Assembly: GCF_042653545.1 (NCBI RefSeq)
Contig: NZ_JBHSIS010000006.1
Location: 186,001-250,000, forward strand
Source: Actinophytocola glycyrrhizae
GTDB lineage: Bacteria > Actinomycetota > Actinomycetes > Mycobacteriales > Pseudonocardiaceae
DNA: 64,000 nt
Reading direction: 5' to 3'
This document shows, one piece after another, positions 33,458 to 41,320 of this stretch. The notes beneath the pieces were generated by a model, which saw only the letters and a program-made list of their open reading frames with translations, did no database searches and had not been told where the DNA came from. How positions within the stretch are numbered: position 1 is the first letter of the stretch; every line of letters starts with the position of its first letter. A program made the position numbers and the translations under genes.

Positions 33458-33786
33458 CCCGCGAGTCCCCCGCCCAGGACTCGCGAGTCCCCCGTCCAGG
33501 ACTCGCGAGTCCCCGTTTCGGAACCGGCGAGTCCCCCGTTCAGAACCGGTGAGTTGGCGGTTCGCGTTCCGGCCCCTGTCACCAACCGCCAACTCGGCGG
33601 TCGCGAACGGGGAACTCGCGGGTCCCGAACGCGGGACTCGCGAGTTCTGAACGGGGAACTCGCGGGTCCCGAACGCGGGACTCGCGAGTTCTGAACGGGG
33701 GACTCGCGAGTCGCGAACGGGGAACTCGCGGGTCCTGAACGGGGGACTCGCGGGTTCCGAAACGGGGACTCGCGGGTTTTGGTGGG
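33458..33786. repeat. Array A: 22-bp inverted units around a GAGTTGGCG hairpin
   Basis: The array begins at the amylase stop. Four left units (each 21-22 bp, core CGAGTCCCCCGTTC) are followed by a central hairpin (33551-33562 GAGTTGGCGGTT with 33584-33595 AACCGCCAACTC). Eight right units of exactly 22 bp follow, with core GAACGGGGGACTCGCG, i.e. the inverse of the left ones. It ends in CGCGGGTTTTGGTGGG. The same design recurs at 49205. It lies between convergent genes and may terminate transcription. The units are contiguous, with no spacers, so it is not a CRISPR array. Confidence 0.85.
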
Positions 33787-33794
33787 GGTGTTGC

Positions 33795-34586
33795 TTAGTT
33801 GTGGAAGAAGGTTTTCAGTGTTGGGGCCAGGGCTTTTGCCTTTACCAGGTGGGTCTGTCCTGGCACGGTTTCGTGCCGGGCGTTCGGCAGCACCGCCGCG
33901 AGTGCCGCCGCGCTGTTGCGCATGTACTCCGGGCTCTTGCCGCCGTCGGCCACCAGCGCGGGCATCGTCGCGCTCGTCCAGCGGTCGGCGGGCAGCGGAC
34001 GGCCCTGCCGCAGGCCCTCCAGCAGCACCAGGTCGTTCGGCAGCGTGTGCGCGACGCCCTTCAGCTTCTTCCACACCGGCAGCAGCCGCATCATCAGAAT
34101 GCCGAAACCGGGCACGTCCACCGATTTCATGAACGCGGTCACCGCGTCGCCGCGACGGTTTTCCGCCACCAGCGCACGCATTTCCGGCAGCGCCGACTCC
34201 GGGGCCGGCGCGTGGGTGCCGTCGACGATCAGCGGCGGCTCGTACATCGCGAGTTTCGTGACGCCGACACCGGCGTTCGCGGCCTCCAGGGCCAGCATCG
34301 CACCCGAGGACGCGCCGAACACGTACGCGGTGCCGCCCGCCTCCTTCACGACCGACTCGAGGTCCTCGATCTCGCGTTGCGTCGTGAACTCCGCGTCCGG
34401 GGACTCGCCGCGGCCGCGCCGGTCGTAGGTGTACACCGTGAAGTCCGCGGCCAGCTCGGCGGCGAGCGGCCGGGACGGGCCGGAGTCGCGGTAGCACATG
34501 GCGCCGTCCACGATCACCAGCGGCGGGCCGTCGCCGGAAACCTCGTACGCGATTGTCGTGCCGTCCGCTGAAGTCGTCGTGCTCAT
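33795..34586 (-). CDS. Alpha/beta-fold hydrolase
   Basis: The product is 263 residues; its ATG overlaps the SRPBCC stop (ATGA), so the two are cotranslated. Features: oxyanion-loop region PPLVIVDGAMC, TYDRRGRGES, nucleophile elbow GASSGAM (Ser near residue 92), and a late His in GQTHLVKAK. It resembles small actinobacterial esterase-like hydrolases that occur after ArsR-SRPBCC pairs. The substrate is unknown. It is the last gene of the ArsR operon and faces the repeat array. Confidence 0.88.
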   Translation of the reverse strand: MSTTTSADGTTIAYEVSGDGPPLVIVDGAMCYRDSGPSRPLAAELAADFTVYTYDRRGRGESPDAEFTTQREIEDLESVVKEAGGTAYVFGASSGAMLALEAANAGVGVTKLAMYEPPLIVDGTHAPAPESALPEMRALVAENRRGDAVTAFMKSVDVPGFGILMMRLLPVWKKLKGVAHTLPNDLVLLEGLRQGRPLPADRWTSATMPALVADGGKSPEYMRNSAAALAAVLPNARHETVPGQTHLVKAKALAPTLKTFFHN

Positions 34587-35308
34587 GTCAGGTCCTTCGT
34601 GTTCAGCCAGTCCACCCAGGCCTGCTCGGTGGCGTCCGGGGAAATGTCGGTGAAAATGTGGTGGCAGGCCATCACGGGCCCGCGGAAACCACGCAGGAAA
34701 CGGTAGATCGCGTCGTCGGCGCGAATTCCGATGACGTCCTCGTTCTCGAAGTAGACGACGCCGTCGACCGGCGGCAGTCCGCCGGGCGTGAACCGCACCC
34801 GGTCACCGTCGCGGCCGATCGCGGCGACGAGCTTCGCGCGGGTGCGCGGCCAGTCGGTGACCATCGGCCCGAACGCGGTGACCGGGGTCGCGAAGCGGCC
34901 CGCGAAGTGGTCGAGGTACGTGGCGAGCGTGGCCAGGAACAGCGCGTTTCCCTTGGCCATCGCCTCGAACTCGTCCGCCCAGTCGTCGCCGGGCACGAAG
35001 CCGCTGTTGGCGACGCGCAGGACCGTGCTGCCGCGGTCACGGCCCTCGATGAGGAACTCGAACGCCACGAACCGGCCGTCCGGCGCGGGCCTCGAACCGT
35101 AGGCGAGCCACTTGCCCGGCTCCCACGCGGTGACCTCGTGCTGGGGCGTGTAGCCGGCGAACGCCTGCCGCACGGCCCGGCCCGCGTCGACCTCGTTGCG
35201 GCCCATGAACCAGGAGTCGATGCCGGGGCCGGTCGCGATCGCCGCCCACACCTCGTCGGGGGTGGCGTCGACCCGCAGCTCCTCTTCCGAGGCGAACTCG
35301 CGCCCCAT
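34583..35308 (-). CDS. SRPBCC (AHSA1-like) domain protein
   Basis: The product is 241 residues. ATG 35308 overlaps the ArsR stop (ATGA); a GTG one codon earlier is possible. The N-terminal START/AHSA1 fold is clear: EELRVDATPDEVWAAIATGPGIDSWFM, WEPGKWLAYGS and VLRVANSGF. The second half (about 140-241) is less typical and may be an added ligand-binding lobe. ArsR-SRPBCC pairs are a common arrangement in actinomycetes, in which the ArsR protein represses the pair. The ligand is unknown. Confidence 0.87.
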   Translation of the reverse strand: MGREFASEEELRVDATPDEVWAAIATGPGIDSWFMGRNEVDAGRAVRQAFAGYTPQHEVTAWEPGKWLAYGSRPAPDGRFVAFEFLIEGRDRGSTVLRVANSGFVPGDDWADEFEAMAKGNALFLATLATYLDHFAGRFATPVTAFGPMVTDWPRTRAKLVAAIGRDGDRVRFTPGGLPPVDGVVYFENEDVIGIRADDAIYRFLRGFRGPVMACHHIFTDISPDATEQAWVDWLNTKDLT

Positions 35309-35895
35309 CACGCGGCCCCGTCCGCGCTCGGGTGGACGGCGACGACGAGGCGGTGCCTGCGCCCGCCCTCGGCCGACTCGTCGTGGTACTTGCCGATGAG
35401 GCCGGTGACCGCGGTCGCCAGCTCCTCGGCGAACGCGGCCCGGTCCTGTGCGCTGGCGAACCGGATCTCACCGTCGACGGCGAACGTCGCGATCCGCTTC
35501 TTCGCCTTGTCGGCCCCGGTGATCAGCGAGCCGACGTCCCTGACCAGCCGCGCCGCGAGCGCGAGCAGCCAGCGGGCCGACAGCCGGTCGGCGGACCGGC
35601 CCGGGTCGGGTGCGACGGCCGCGAGCGCGGCGGGCGAGATCACGTAGGAGGCAGCGGTGGCCCGCAGCACGCGCTCGGTCACGTTGCCCTTGCGGCGCTC
35701 CTCGACCAGTTCGACGAGCCCGTGCTTCTCCAGCGCGCGCAGGTGGTAGTTGACCTTCTGGCGGGGCAGGCCGACCCGCCCGGCGAGCGTGGTCGCCGAC
35801 CCGGGTTCGGCCAGCGCCGCGAGCAGGCGTACCCGGATGGGGTCCAGGGAGACCTCGGCGGCGGCCGGGTCCTCGATGACGGCGACTTCGAACAT
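35308..35895 (-). CDS. ArsR-family winged-helix regulator
   Basis: The product is 195 residues from ATG 35895. The winged helix is residues about 15-95: DPIRVRLLAALAEPGSATTLAGRVGLPRQKVNYHLRALEKHGLVELVEERRKGNVTE, shown here as adjoining motifs. There are no obvious metal-binding Cys clusters, so metal sensing is unlikely. The C-terminal half is helical and basic. It is the first gene of the operon with the SRPBCC protein and the hydrolase, and probably autoregulates. Just upstream is an AT-rich stretch (around 35905-35940, with AATAATATTTGTCAAGAC), the most AT-rich spot of the region and the likely promoter/operator. Confidence 0.85.
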   Translation of the reverse strand: MFEVAVIEDPAAAEVSLDPIRVRLLAALAEPGSATTLAGRVGLPRQKVNYHLRALEKHGLVELVEERRKGNVTERVLRATAASYVISPAALAAVAPDPGRSADRLSARWLLALAARLVRDVGSLITGADKAKKRIATFAVDGEIRFASAQDRAAFAEELATAVTGLIGKYHDESAEGGRRHRLVVAVHPSADGAA

Positions 35896-35951
35896 GCGTG
35901 AACCATCGCACCGACAATAATATTTGTCAAGACGATAGTTGTTGTCGGCGC

Positions 35952-36272
35952 TCAGAAGACCTGGCGCACCTCGATGGCCCCGAACCGCGCCCACGGGTGC
36001 GTCGCCGCGATCCGCCGCGCCTCCCCCGCCGACTCCGCCTCGATCAACGCGAGCCCGCCCATCTGCTCCTTCGTCTCGGCGAACGGGCCGTCGGTCATCA
36101 GCACCTCACCGCCGCGGACCCGCAGCGTGCTCGCGGTCTCGGGCGGGTGCAGCCCCATGGTCGTGACCAGCGCGTTCCGCGCCGTCAGCGCGGCCGACCA
36201 CTCGGTACAGCCGGGCAGCACGTCCGGGACGGGCGTCGTCTCGTCGGCACAGAGCAGGAGCAGGAACCTCAT
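35952..36272 (-). CDS. YCII-related (DGPF) domain protein
   Basis: The product is 106 residues with the DGPF-family signature DGPFAETKEQMGG. MRFLLLLCADE at the N-terminus and ARFGAIEVRQVF at the end match the YciI-like ferredoxin fold. Such proteins are usually encoded next to ECF42-type sigma factors. This copy has none beside it, while the paralogue at 42538 does, so it could be a distant regulon member. The biochemical function is not established. Confidence 0.87.
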   Translation of the reverse strand: MRFLLLLCADETTPVPDVLPGCTEWSAALTARNALVTTMGLHPPETASTLRVRGGEVLMTDGPFAETKEQMGGLALIEAESAGEARRIAATHPWARFGAIEVRQVF

Positions 36273-36337
36273 GCCCGCGATTCTGCACCGGTGACGCCCC
36301 GGACGCGAGGAAGACAGCCGCGGCTAGATTCCCCGGC

Positions 36338-36814
36338 ATGGCGGGCAAAGGAACTCCGGCTATCGCGCTGCTGGCGAAGAAGAAGGTGGCGCACCAGGTG
36401 CACGAGTACGACCACGACCCGAGGTCGGCGTCCTTCGGGCTGGAGGCGGCCGAGCTGCTCGGGCTGCCCGCCGAGCGGGTGTTCAAGACGCTCGTGGCCG
36501 AGGTCGACGGGCACCTCACGATCGGGGTCGTGCCGGTGTCCGGGCAGCTGGACCTCAAGGCGCTCGCCGCGGCCGCGGGCGGCAAGAAGGCGAAGATGGC
36601 CGACGTCGCGGCCGCCGAGCGGGCCACCGGGTACGTGGCGGGCGGCATCGCGCCACTCGGGCACCGCAAACGTTTGCCCGTCGTGGTCGACAGCTCGGCG
36701 GAGCGGTTCGGCACCATCTTCTGCAGCGGCGGCAGACGAGGGCTGGAGATCGAGGTCGCGCCGGGCGACCTGGTCGCGCTCGCCCAGGCCACGGTCGCCG
36801 CCATCAGCGCCTGA
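36338..36814 (+). CDS. ybaK: YbaK/EbsC Cys-tRNA(Pro) deacylase
   Basis: The product is 158 residues, full length for the YbaK family. HQVHEYDHDP, FGLEAAELLGLPAERVFKTL, and the tail TIFCSGGRRGLEIEVAPGDL are family hallmarks, as is YVAGGIAPLGHRKRLP. The enzyme clears cysteine mischarged onto tRNA-Pro in the cytoplasm. ATG 36338 follows a short gap divergent to the DGPF gene. The next gene starts 38 bp downstream. Confidence 0.92.
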   Translation: MAGKGTPAIALLAKKKVAHQVHEYDHDPRSASFGLEAAELLGLPAERVFKTLVAEVDGHLTIGVVPVSGQLDLKALAAAAGGKKAKMADVAAAERATGYVAGGIAPLGHRKRLPVVVDSSAERFGTIFCSGGRRGLEIEVAPGDLVALAQATVAAISA

Positions 36815-36851
36815 TCTGCGAGAACGCGCCCGGTCGGCAAGGATCGGCTCC

Positions 36852-38309
36852 ATGCGGTGCGTGGTGTTCGGAGCGACGGGGTACATCGGCGGGCGGCTCG
36901 TGCCCGCACTGCTCGACGCGGGCCACACGGTGCGCGCGATCGCCCGGGACCCCGGCAAGCTCGCCGAGACGCCGTGGCGGGACCAGGCCGAGGTGGTGCG
37001 TGCCGACCTGTCCGACGCCCGTTCCGTCCAGGACACGCTGGCGGGCCAGGACGTCGTCTACTACCTCGTCCACTCGCTGCAGCGGAAGGACTTCGTCGAC
37101 CGGGACCGCGACCTGGCGGCCACGCTCGCGCACGCGGCGCACGACGCGGGCCTGAAACGGATCGTCTACCTCGGCGGCATCGCACCCGACGGCGAGGAGC
37201 TCTCGCCGCACCTGGCGTCGCGCCGCGAGGTCGGGCAGGTCCTGCTCGGCTCCGGTGTGCCGACGGTCGTGCTCAACGCCGCGGTGATCATCGGCTCTGG
37301 CTCGGCGAGCTTCGAGATGCTGCGCTACCTCACCGAACGGCTGCCCGCGATGATCACGCCGAAGTGGGTGCACAACCGCATCCAGCCGATCGCGGTGCGG
37401 GACGTCCTGCACTACCTCGTGCACGCGGCCGCGCTGCCGCCCGACGTGGACCGCGCGTTCGACATCGGCGGCCCGGACGTGCTGACCTACCTCGACATGA
37501 TGCGCAAGTACGCGGTGGTCGCGAAGCTGCCCAGACGCGTGGTGGTGCCCGTGCCGGTGCTGACGCCGTGGCTGTCCGCGCAGTGGATCAACCTGGTCAC
37601 GCCGGTGCCGCGCGGCATCGCGGTCCCGCTGATCGAGTCGCTGGTGCACGAGGTCGTCGCCGGTGACCGCGACATCGCCGCGCACATCCCCGACCCGGAC
37701 GCGGGCCTCGTCCACGTCGAGCAGGCCATCGAGCTGGCGCTCACCCGCATCCGCCGGTCCGACGTGCCGACGCGCTGGTCCGACGCCGGTGCGCCCTCCG
37801 ACCCGCTGCCGACCGACCCCACCTGGTCCGGCGGCAGCGTGTACACCGACGTGCGCGAGCTGGCCACCAGCGCGGACCCGGACACGTTGTGGCAGGTCAT
37901 CGAGGCCATCGGCGGCGAGCACGGCTGGTACTCGTTCCCGCTCGCGTGGTCGGTGCGGGGCTGGATCGACCGCCTGGCCGGTGGCGTCGGCCTGCGCAGG
38001 GGCCGCCGCGACCCGCGCCGCCTGCACACCGGTGAGGCGCTCGACTGGTGGCGGGTCGAACGGCTCGACCGACCCAACCTCCTGCGCCTCCGCGCCGAAA
38101 TGCGGGTACCGGGCCGGGCGTGGCTCGAACTGTGCGCCGAACGTGGCGAGAACGGAGGGTCGGTGTACCGCCAACGGGCGATCTTCGAACCCCACGGGCT
38201 CGCCGGGCACGTGTACTGGAAGTCGATCGCGCCCTTCCACGACATCATCTTCGGTGGCATGGCACGCAACATCACCGGCGCCGCCGAACACGAGGAGACG
38301 ACACCATGA
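36852..38309 (+). CDS. NAD(P)H-binding protein with C-terminal DUF2867
   Basis: The product is 485 residues. The N-terminal 290 form an atypical SDR/NmrA-like domain: VVFGATGYIGGRLVPALLDAGHTVRAIARD, VYYLVHSL, and KRIVYLGGI. The remaining 190 match DUF2867: SGGSVYTDVRELATSADPDTLWQVIEAIGG and GWYSFPLAWSVRGWIDRLAGGVGLRRGRRD. This two-domain protein is common in actinobacteria, and the function is not known; a role with quinones or lipids has been guessed. It overlaps the next small gene by ATGA. Confidence 0.88.
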   Translation: MRCVVFGATGYIGGRLVPALLDAGHTVRAIARDPGKLAETPWRDQAEVVRADLSDARSVQDTLAGQDVVYYLVHSLQRKDFVDRDRDLAATLAHAAHDAGLKRIVYLGGIAPDGEELSPHLASRREVGQVLLGSGVPTVVLNAAVIIGSGSASFEMLRYLTERLPAMITPKWVHNRIQPIAVRDVLHYLVHAAALPPDVDRAFDIGGPDVLTYLDMMRKYAVVAKLPRRVVVPVPVLTPWLSAQWINLVTPVPRGIAVPLIESLVHEVVAGDRDIAAHIPDPDAGLVHVEQAIELALTRIRRSDVPTRWSDAGAPSDPLPTDPTWSGGSVYTDVRELATSADPDTLWQVIEAIGGEHGWYSFPLAWSVRGWIDRLAGGVGLRRGRRDPRRLHTGEALDWWRVERLDRPNLLRLRAEMRVPGRAWLELCAERGENGGSVYRQRAIFEPHGLAGHVYWKSIAPFHDIIFGGMARNITGAAEHEETTP

Positions 38310-38662
38310 GATTTCTGCTGCCCCGGCTGCTCGGCCTCGCGACCGCCGCCTACGGTGCCGCGATCACGGTGCGGCCCGCGCTGCTGCTGAAGCCCTCCGG
38401 GATGTCCCAGGACGACCCCGACCTGCACACGTTCACCCGCACGCTCGGCATCCGCGACCTCGCGTCCGGGGTGGCGATGGCGGTCGCGCCATCGCGAAGG
38501 GCGATGCGGGTCGCGATCGGCGTGCGGGTCGCGTCCGACGCCGGTGACCTGGTGGTGCTCGGCAAGGCCATGGCGGGGAAACCGGAACAGAAGAAGATCA
38601 TCGCGATCGCGGGCGGCTGGGGCCTGCTGTGCGCGCTGTCGGCGCTGGCGACCCGTAAATGA
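38306..38662 (+). CDS. Small membrane protein, DUF4267-like
   Basis: The product is 118 residues; ATG overlaps the previous stop and its own stop overlaps the photolyase start. Three or four hydrophobic segments are seen (LLPRLLGLATAAYGAAI, DLASGVAMAVA, IIAIAGGWGLLCALSAL), with a conserved-looking GIRDLASG. It resembles DUF4267-type membrane proteins of unknown function. The overlapping arrangement places it in one unit with the DUF2867 protein and photolyase. Confidence 0.75.
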   Translation: MRFLLPRLLGLATAAYGAAITVRPALLLKPSGMSQDDPDLHTFTRTLGIRDLASGVAMAVAPSRRAMRVAIGVRVASDAGDLVVLGKAMAGKPEQKKIIAIAGGWGLLCALSALATRK

Positions 38663-39954
38663 CGACGACGGTCGCCGTCTTCACGCGTGACCTGCGGGTG
38701 CACGACAACCCGATGCTCGCCGCGGCGGTCCTCGGCGCGGACGCGGTGGTGCCGCTGTTCGTCCGCGACTCCCGGATCAGCGGCACCGACTTCGCGGCGG
38801 GCCGCAGGAAGTTCCTGAACGAGTCCCTCACCGACCTGGACGCGTCACTGCGCGACCTCGGCGGCAGGCTGGTCGTGCGCGACGGCGACCCGGTGCGGGA
38901 GGTCTGCCGGGTCGCGCGGGAGGTCTGCGCCGACCGGGTCCACATCGCCGGTGACGTGTCGGCGTTCGCCATGGCGCGGGAGGAGGCGCTGCGGTCGGCG
39001 CTGACGTGCGAGTTCGTGGTGCACGACGACGTGCACACGGTCGTGCCGCCGGGCGCGGTCACCCCGTCCGGGTCGGACCACTTCTCGGTGTTCAGCCCCT
39101 ACCACCGCCGGTGGGCGGCCACGTCATGGCGTGCCGAGGCACCGAAGCCACGGCGCGTCACGCTGCCGGCGATCCGGGCGGCTGCCGTGCTTTCGGCCAA
39201 GCGCAACGATTTCCCCGGCGGGGAGACGGCGGCACGCCACCGGGTGACGGAGTGGGTGCGCTCGTCGGCGGAGTCCTATGCGGACAACCACGACGCGCTG
39301 CCGAAGGACGGCACGTCACGGCTGTCCCCGTACCTGCACCTCGGCTGCGTCTCGGCACTGGAGGTGGCGCGGCGCGCGGAGAAGTCGGCGGAGTTCGTCC
39401 GCCAGCTCGCGTGGCGCGACTTCCACCACCAGGTCCTCGCGGCCCGCCCAGCCGCCGCGCACACCGACTACCGCCCACGCGGCGACCGCTGGCTCGACGA
39501 CGAGGACGCGCTGTCGGCGTGGCAGGCCGGCGAGACGGGAATCCCGATCGTGGACGCGGGCATGCGCCAACTGCTCGCCGAGGGCTGGATGCACAACCGC
39601 GCCAGGCTGATCGTCGGCTCGTTCCTGACGAAGACGCTGTACCTCGACTGGCGGGCGGGCGCCGCGCACTTCTTCCGGCACCTGCTCGACGGCGACGTGG
39701 CCAACAACTGCATGAACTGGCAGTGGGTGGCGGGCACCGGCACCGACACCCGCCCCAACCGCGTCCTCAACCCGCTGCGACAGGCCGAGCGCTTCGACCC
39801 GGACGGCGAGTACGTGCGCAGGCACGTCCCGGAACTGTCCGGTGTGGACGGAAGACACGTGCACCGCCCGTGGGAGAAACCGGTGACCGGCTACCCGTCG
39901 CCCATTGTGGACCTGGCCGAAGGAAGAGCCCGCTTCCTGGCCGCGCGCGGCTGA
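38659..39954 (+). CDS. phr: Deoxyribodipyrimidine photolyase
   Basis: The product is 431 residues, typical of class I cyclobutane-dimer photolyases. The N-terminal antenna-binding domain starts VAVFTRDLRVHDNPML. The FAD-binding domain has LSPYLHLGCVS, FVRQLAWRDFHHQVL, GIPIVDAGMRQLLAEGWMHNR, and ANNCMNWQWVAGTGTDTRP. It repairs UV-made pyrimidine dimers using light. ATG overlaps the upstream small gene. MTHF or deazaflavin (F420-type) may be the antenna; actinomycetes often use the latter. Confidence 0.94.
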   Translation: MTTTVAVFTRDLRVHDNPMLAAAVLGADAVVPLFVRDSRISGTDFAAGRRKFLNESLTDLDASLRDLGGRLVVRDGDPVREVCRVAREVCADRVHIAGDVSAFAMAREEALRSALTCEFVVHDDVHTVVPPGAVTPSGSDHFSVFSPYHRRWAATSWRAEAPKPRRVTLPAIRAAAVLSAKRNDFPGGETAARHRVTEWVRSSAESYADNHDALPKDGTSRLSPYLHLGCVSALEVARRAEKSAEFVRQLAWRDFHHQVLAARPAAAHTDYRPRGDRWLDDEDALSAWQAGETGIPIVDAGMRQLLAEGWMHNRARLIVGSFLTKTLYLDWRAGAAHFFRHLLDGDVANNCMNWQWVAGTGTDTRPNRVLNPLRQAERFDPDGEYVRRHVPELSGVDGRHVHRPWEKPVTGYPSPIVDLAEGRARFLAARG

Positions 39955-39973
39955 CCGCCCCGGAAGCGCCGGG

Positions 39974-40756
39974 TCACCGGGAGATACCGAGGATCTCCTT
40001 GGCCACCACGGGCCAGTTGCGACCCGGGAACTCGTGGCCGGTGTTCTCCAGTACCACCAGCCGCGCGCCCGGGATCTCCCGGGCCAGCGCTTCTCCGTGG
40101 GGCAGCGGAAAAAGCGGATCGGAGTCGCCGTGCAGCACCAGGACGGGGACGCCGATCCCGGGCAGCCGGTGCCGCCACGGTCCGGAGTCGTCGGTGGTCG
40201 CGTAGTGGTTCTTCTGACTGGACTCCAGGTTCGTCGTGCGCGCGACCGCGATCTCGGCGATCTCGCGGATCTCCCGCTCGTCGAAGGGTTCCGCCGACAT
40301 GACCCGCTGCCCCGCCACCAGGTGCGACACGACCGCGGCCTGGTCGGCCCAGTCCGGGTCCGGCGGGAACTCCAACGGAACCATGCCCGGCAGGTCCGGG
40401 TCACCGGCGCCCGCCGTGGTGGACATCGCGGTCAGGGACAGCACCCGGTCCGGGTGGTCCAGCACCAGCTCCTGCGCGATGCCGCCGCCCATCGAGATGC
40501 CGACCACGTGCGCGGCCGCCACCCCCAGGCCGTCCAGCACGGCGAGCGCGTCGGTCACCAGGTCGGTCCCGGTGTAGCCGGGCGCCCCCGGCGGGTAGCT
40601 CGGCGCGTCGCCGGTGTCGCGGTGGTCGTAGCGGATGACGTACCGGCCGGTCAGCATGCGGCAGAACGCCGGTGGCCACCAGTCCATCGACGCGCCCGCA
40701 CCGCCGATCAGCAGCACCGCCGGGTCGTCGGCGGAACCGAACGTCGACACGCTCAT
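39974..40756 (-). CDS. Alpha/beta-fold hydrolase
   Basis: The product is 260 residues. ATG overlaps the upstream stop (ATGA), which fixes the start. Motifs: VLLIGGAGASMDWWP (oxyanion region), YDHRDTGDAPSYP, nucleophile elbow GISMGGGIAQELVLDHP (Ser near 101), VLVLHGDSDPLFP (acid) and the late NTGHEFP (His). It resembles aclacinomycin methylesterase RdmC and other methylesterases. It is encoded with the DinB-like protein and faces the photolyase convergently with a 19-bp gap. Confidence 0.9.
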   Translation of the reverse strand: MSVSTFGSADDPAVLLIGGAGASMDWWPPAFCRMLTGRYVIRYDHRDTGDAPSYPPGAPGYTGTDLVTDALAVLDGLGVAAAHVVGISMGGGIAQELVLDHPDRVLSLTAMSTTAGAGDPDLPGMVPLEFPPDPDWADQAAVVSHLVAGQRVMSAEPFDEREIREIAEIAVARTTNLESSQKNHYATTDDSGPWRHRLPGIGVPVLVLHGDSDPLFPLPHGEALAREIPGARLVVLENTGHEFPGRNWPVVAKEILGISR

Positions 40757-41256
40757 GCCTTCCTCCCCAGGTGTGCCAGCAGCACGGTCATCGGGTCGTC
40801 GGACGACGGGACCACCGGCGGCGCGAACATGCCCTCCTCTGGCGGCGGACCGGCCGTGAACTCCCGTACCGCGTCGACCACCTCCGGTGCAGGCCGGTAC
40901 GCCACCCCGGCACCACGCGCCACGTCCCACCCGTGCACCAGCGACTCGGACAGGCTGATCCGCGCGATCACCGAACCCGGCGTCGGCCCGGGCGGGAACG
41001 GGTGCGACGCCGCCAGTACCGCCGGGTCCTCGAACACCGCGAGGCACCGGTCGGCCGCCTCCCGGTACGCGCCGGGCAGGTCCTCGCCCCGGTACTCCCC
41101 CTGGCCGCCGTCGACCGCCGCCGCGAACGTGCACATGGCGTCCACCAGGTGGTTCGCCACGTCCCGCACCGTCCAGCCCGCGCACGGGCTGGGTGCGGAC
41201 CAGTCGGTCACTTCCGCGAGCACGGCCGCCGTCGCGTCGTACGCCTTCGTCAACAC
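40753..41256 (-). CDS. DinB-like TIGR03086-family metal-binding protein
   Basis: The product is 167 residues from GTG 41256, with GAAGGAGG seven bases upstream (chosen over an earlier ATG). Helical-bundle motifs: SAPSPCAGWTVRDVANHLVD with the first metal His, and SESLVHGWDVARGAG carrying the second His. Such mycothiol-dependent maleylpyruvate-isomerase-like proteins (DinB superfamily) bind a divalent metal and may transfer thiols. The target is unknown. Paired with the methylesterase-like hydrolase. Confidence 0.85.
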   Translation of the reverse strand: MLTKAYDATAAVLAEVTDWSAPSPCAGWTVRDVANHLVDAMCTFAAAVDGGQGEYRGEDLPGAYREAADRCLAVFEDPAVLAASHPFPPGPTPGSVIARISLSESLVHGWDVARGAGVAYRPAPEVVDAVREFTAGPPPEEGMFAPPVVPSSDDPMTVLLAHLGRKA

Positions 41257-41320
41257 CGCGTGTCCTCCTTCGATCCGGTTTCGGTCCACCGACGAACGGG
41301 AACCGCCGGGATCGACACCC

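Noticed and set aside
33458..33786. CRISPR array
   Set aside because: The repeats are contiguous 22-bp units with inverted halves, no unique spacers, and no cas genes.
33454..34497. 347-residue - strand frame over the repeat array
   Set aside because: It is low-complexity translation of the repeats plus a shadow of the alpha/beta hydrolase.
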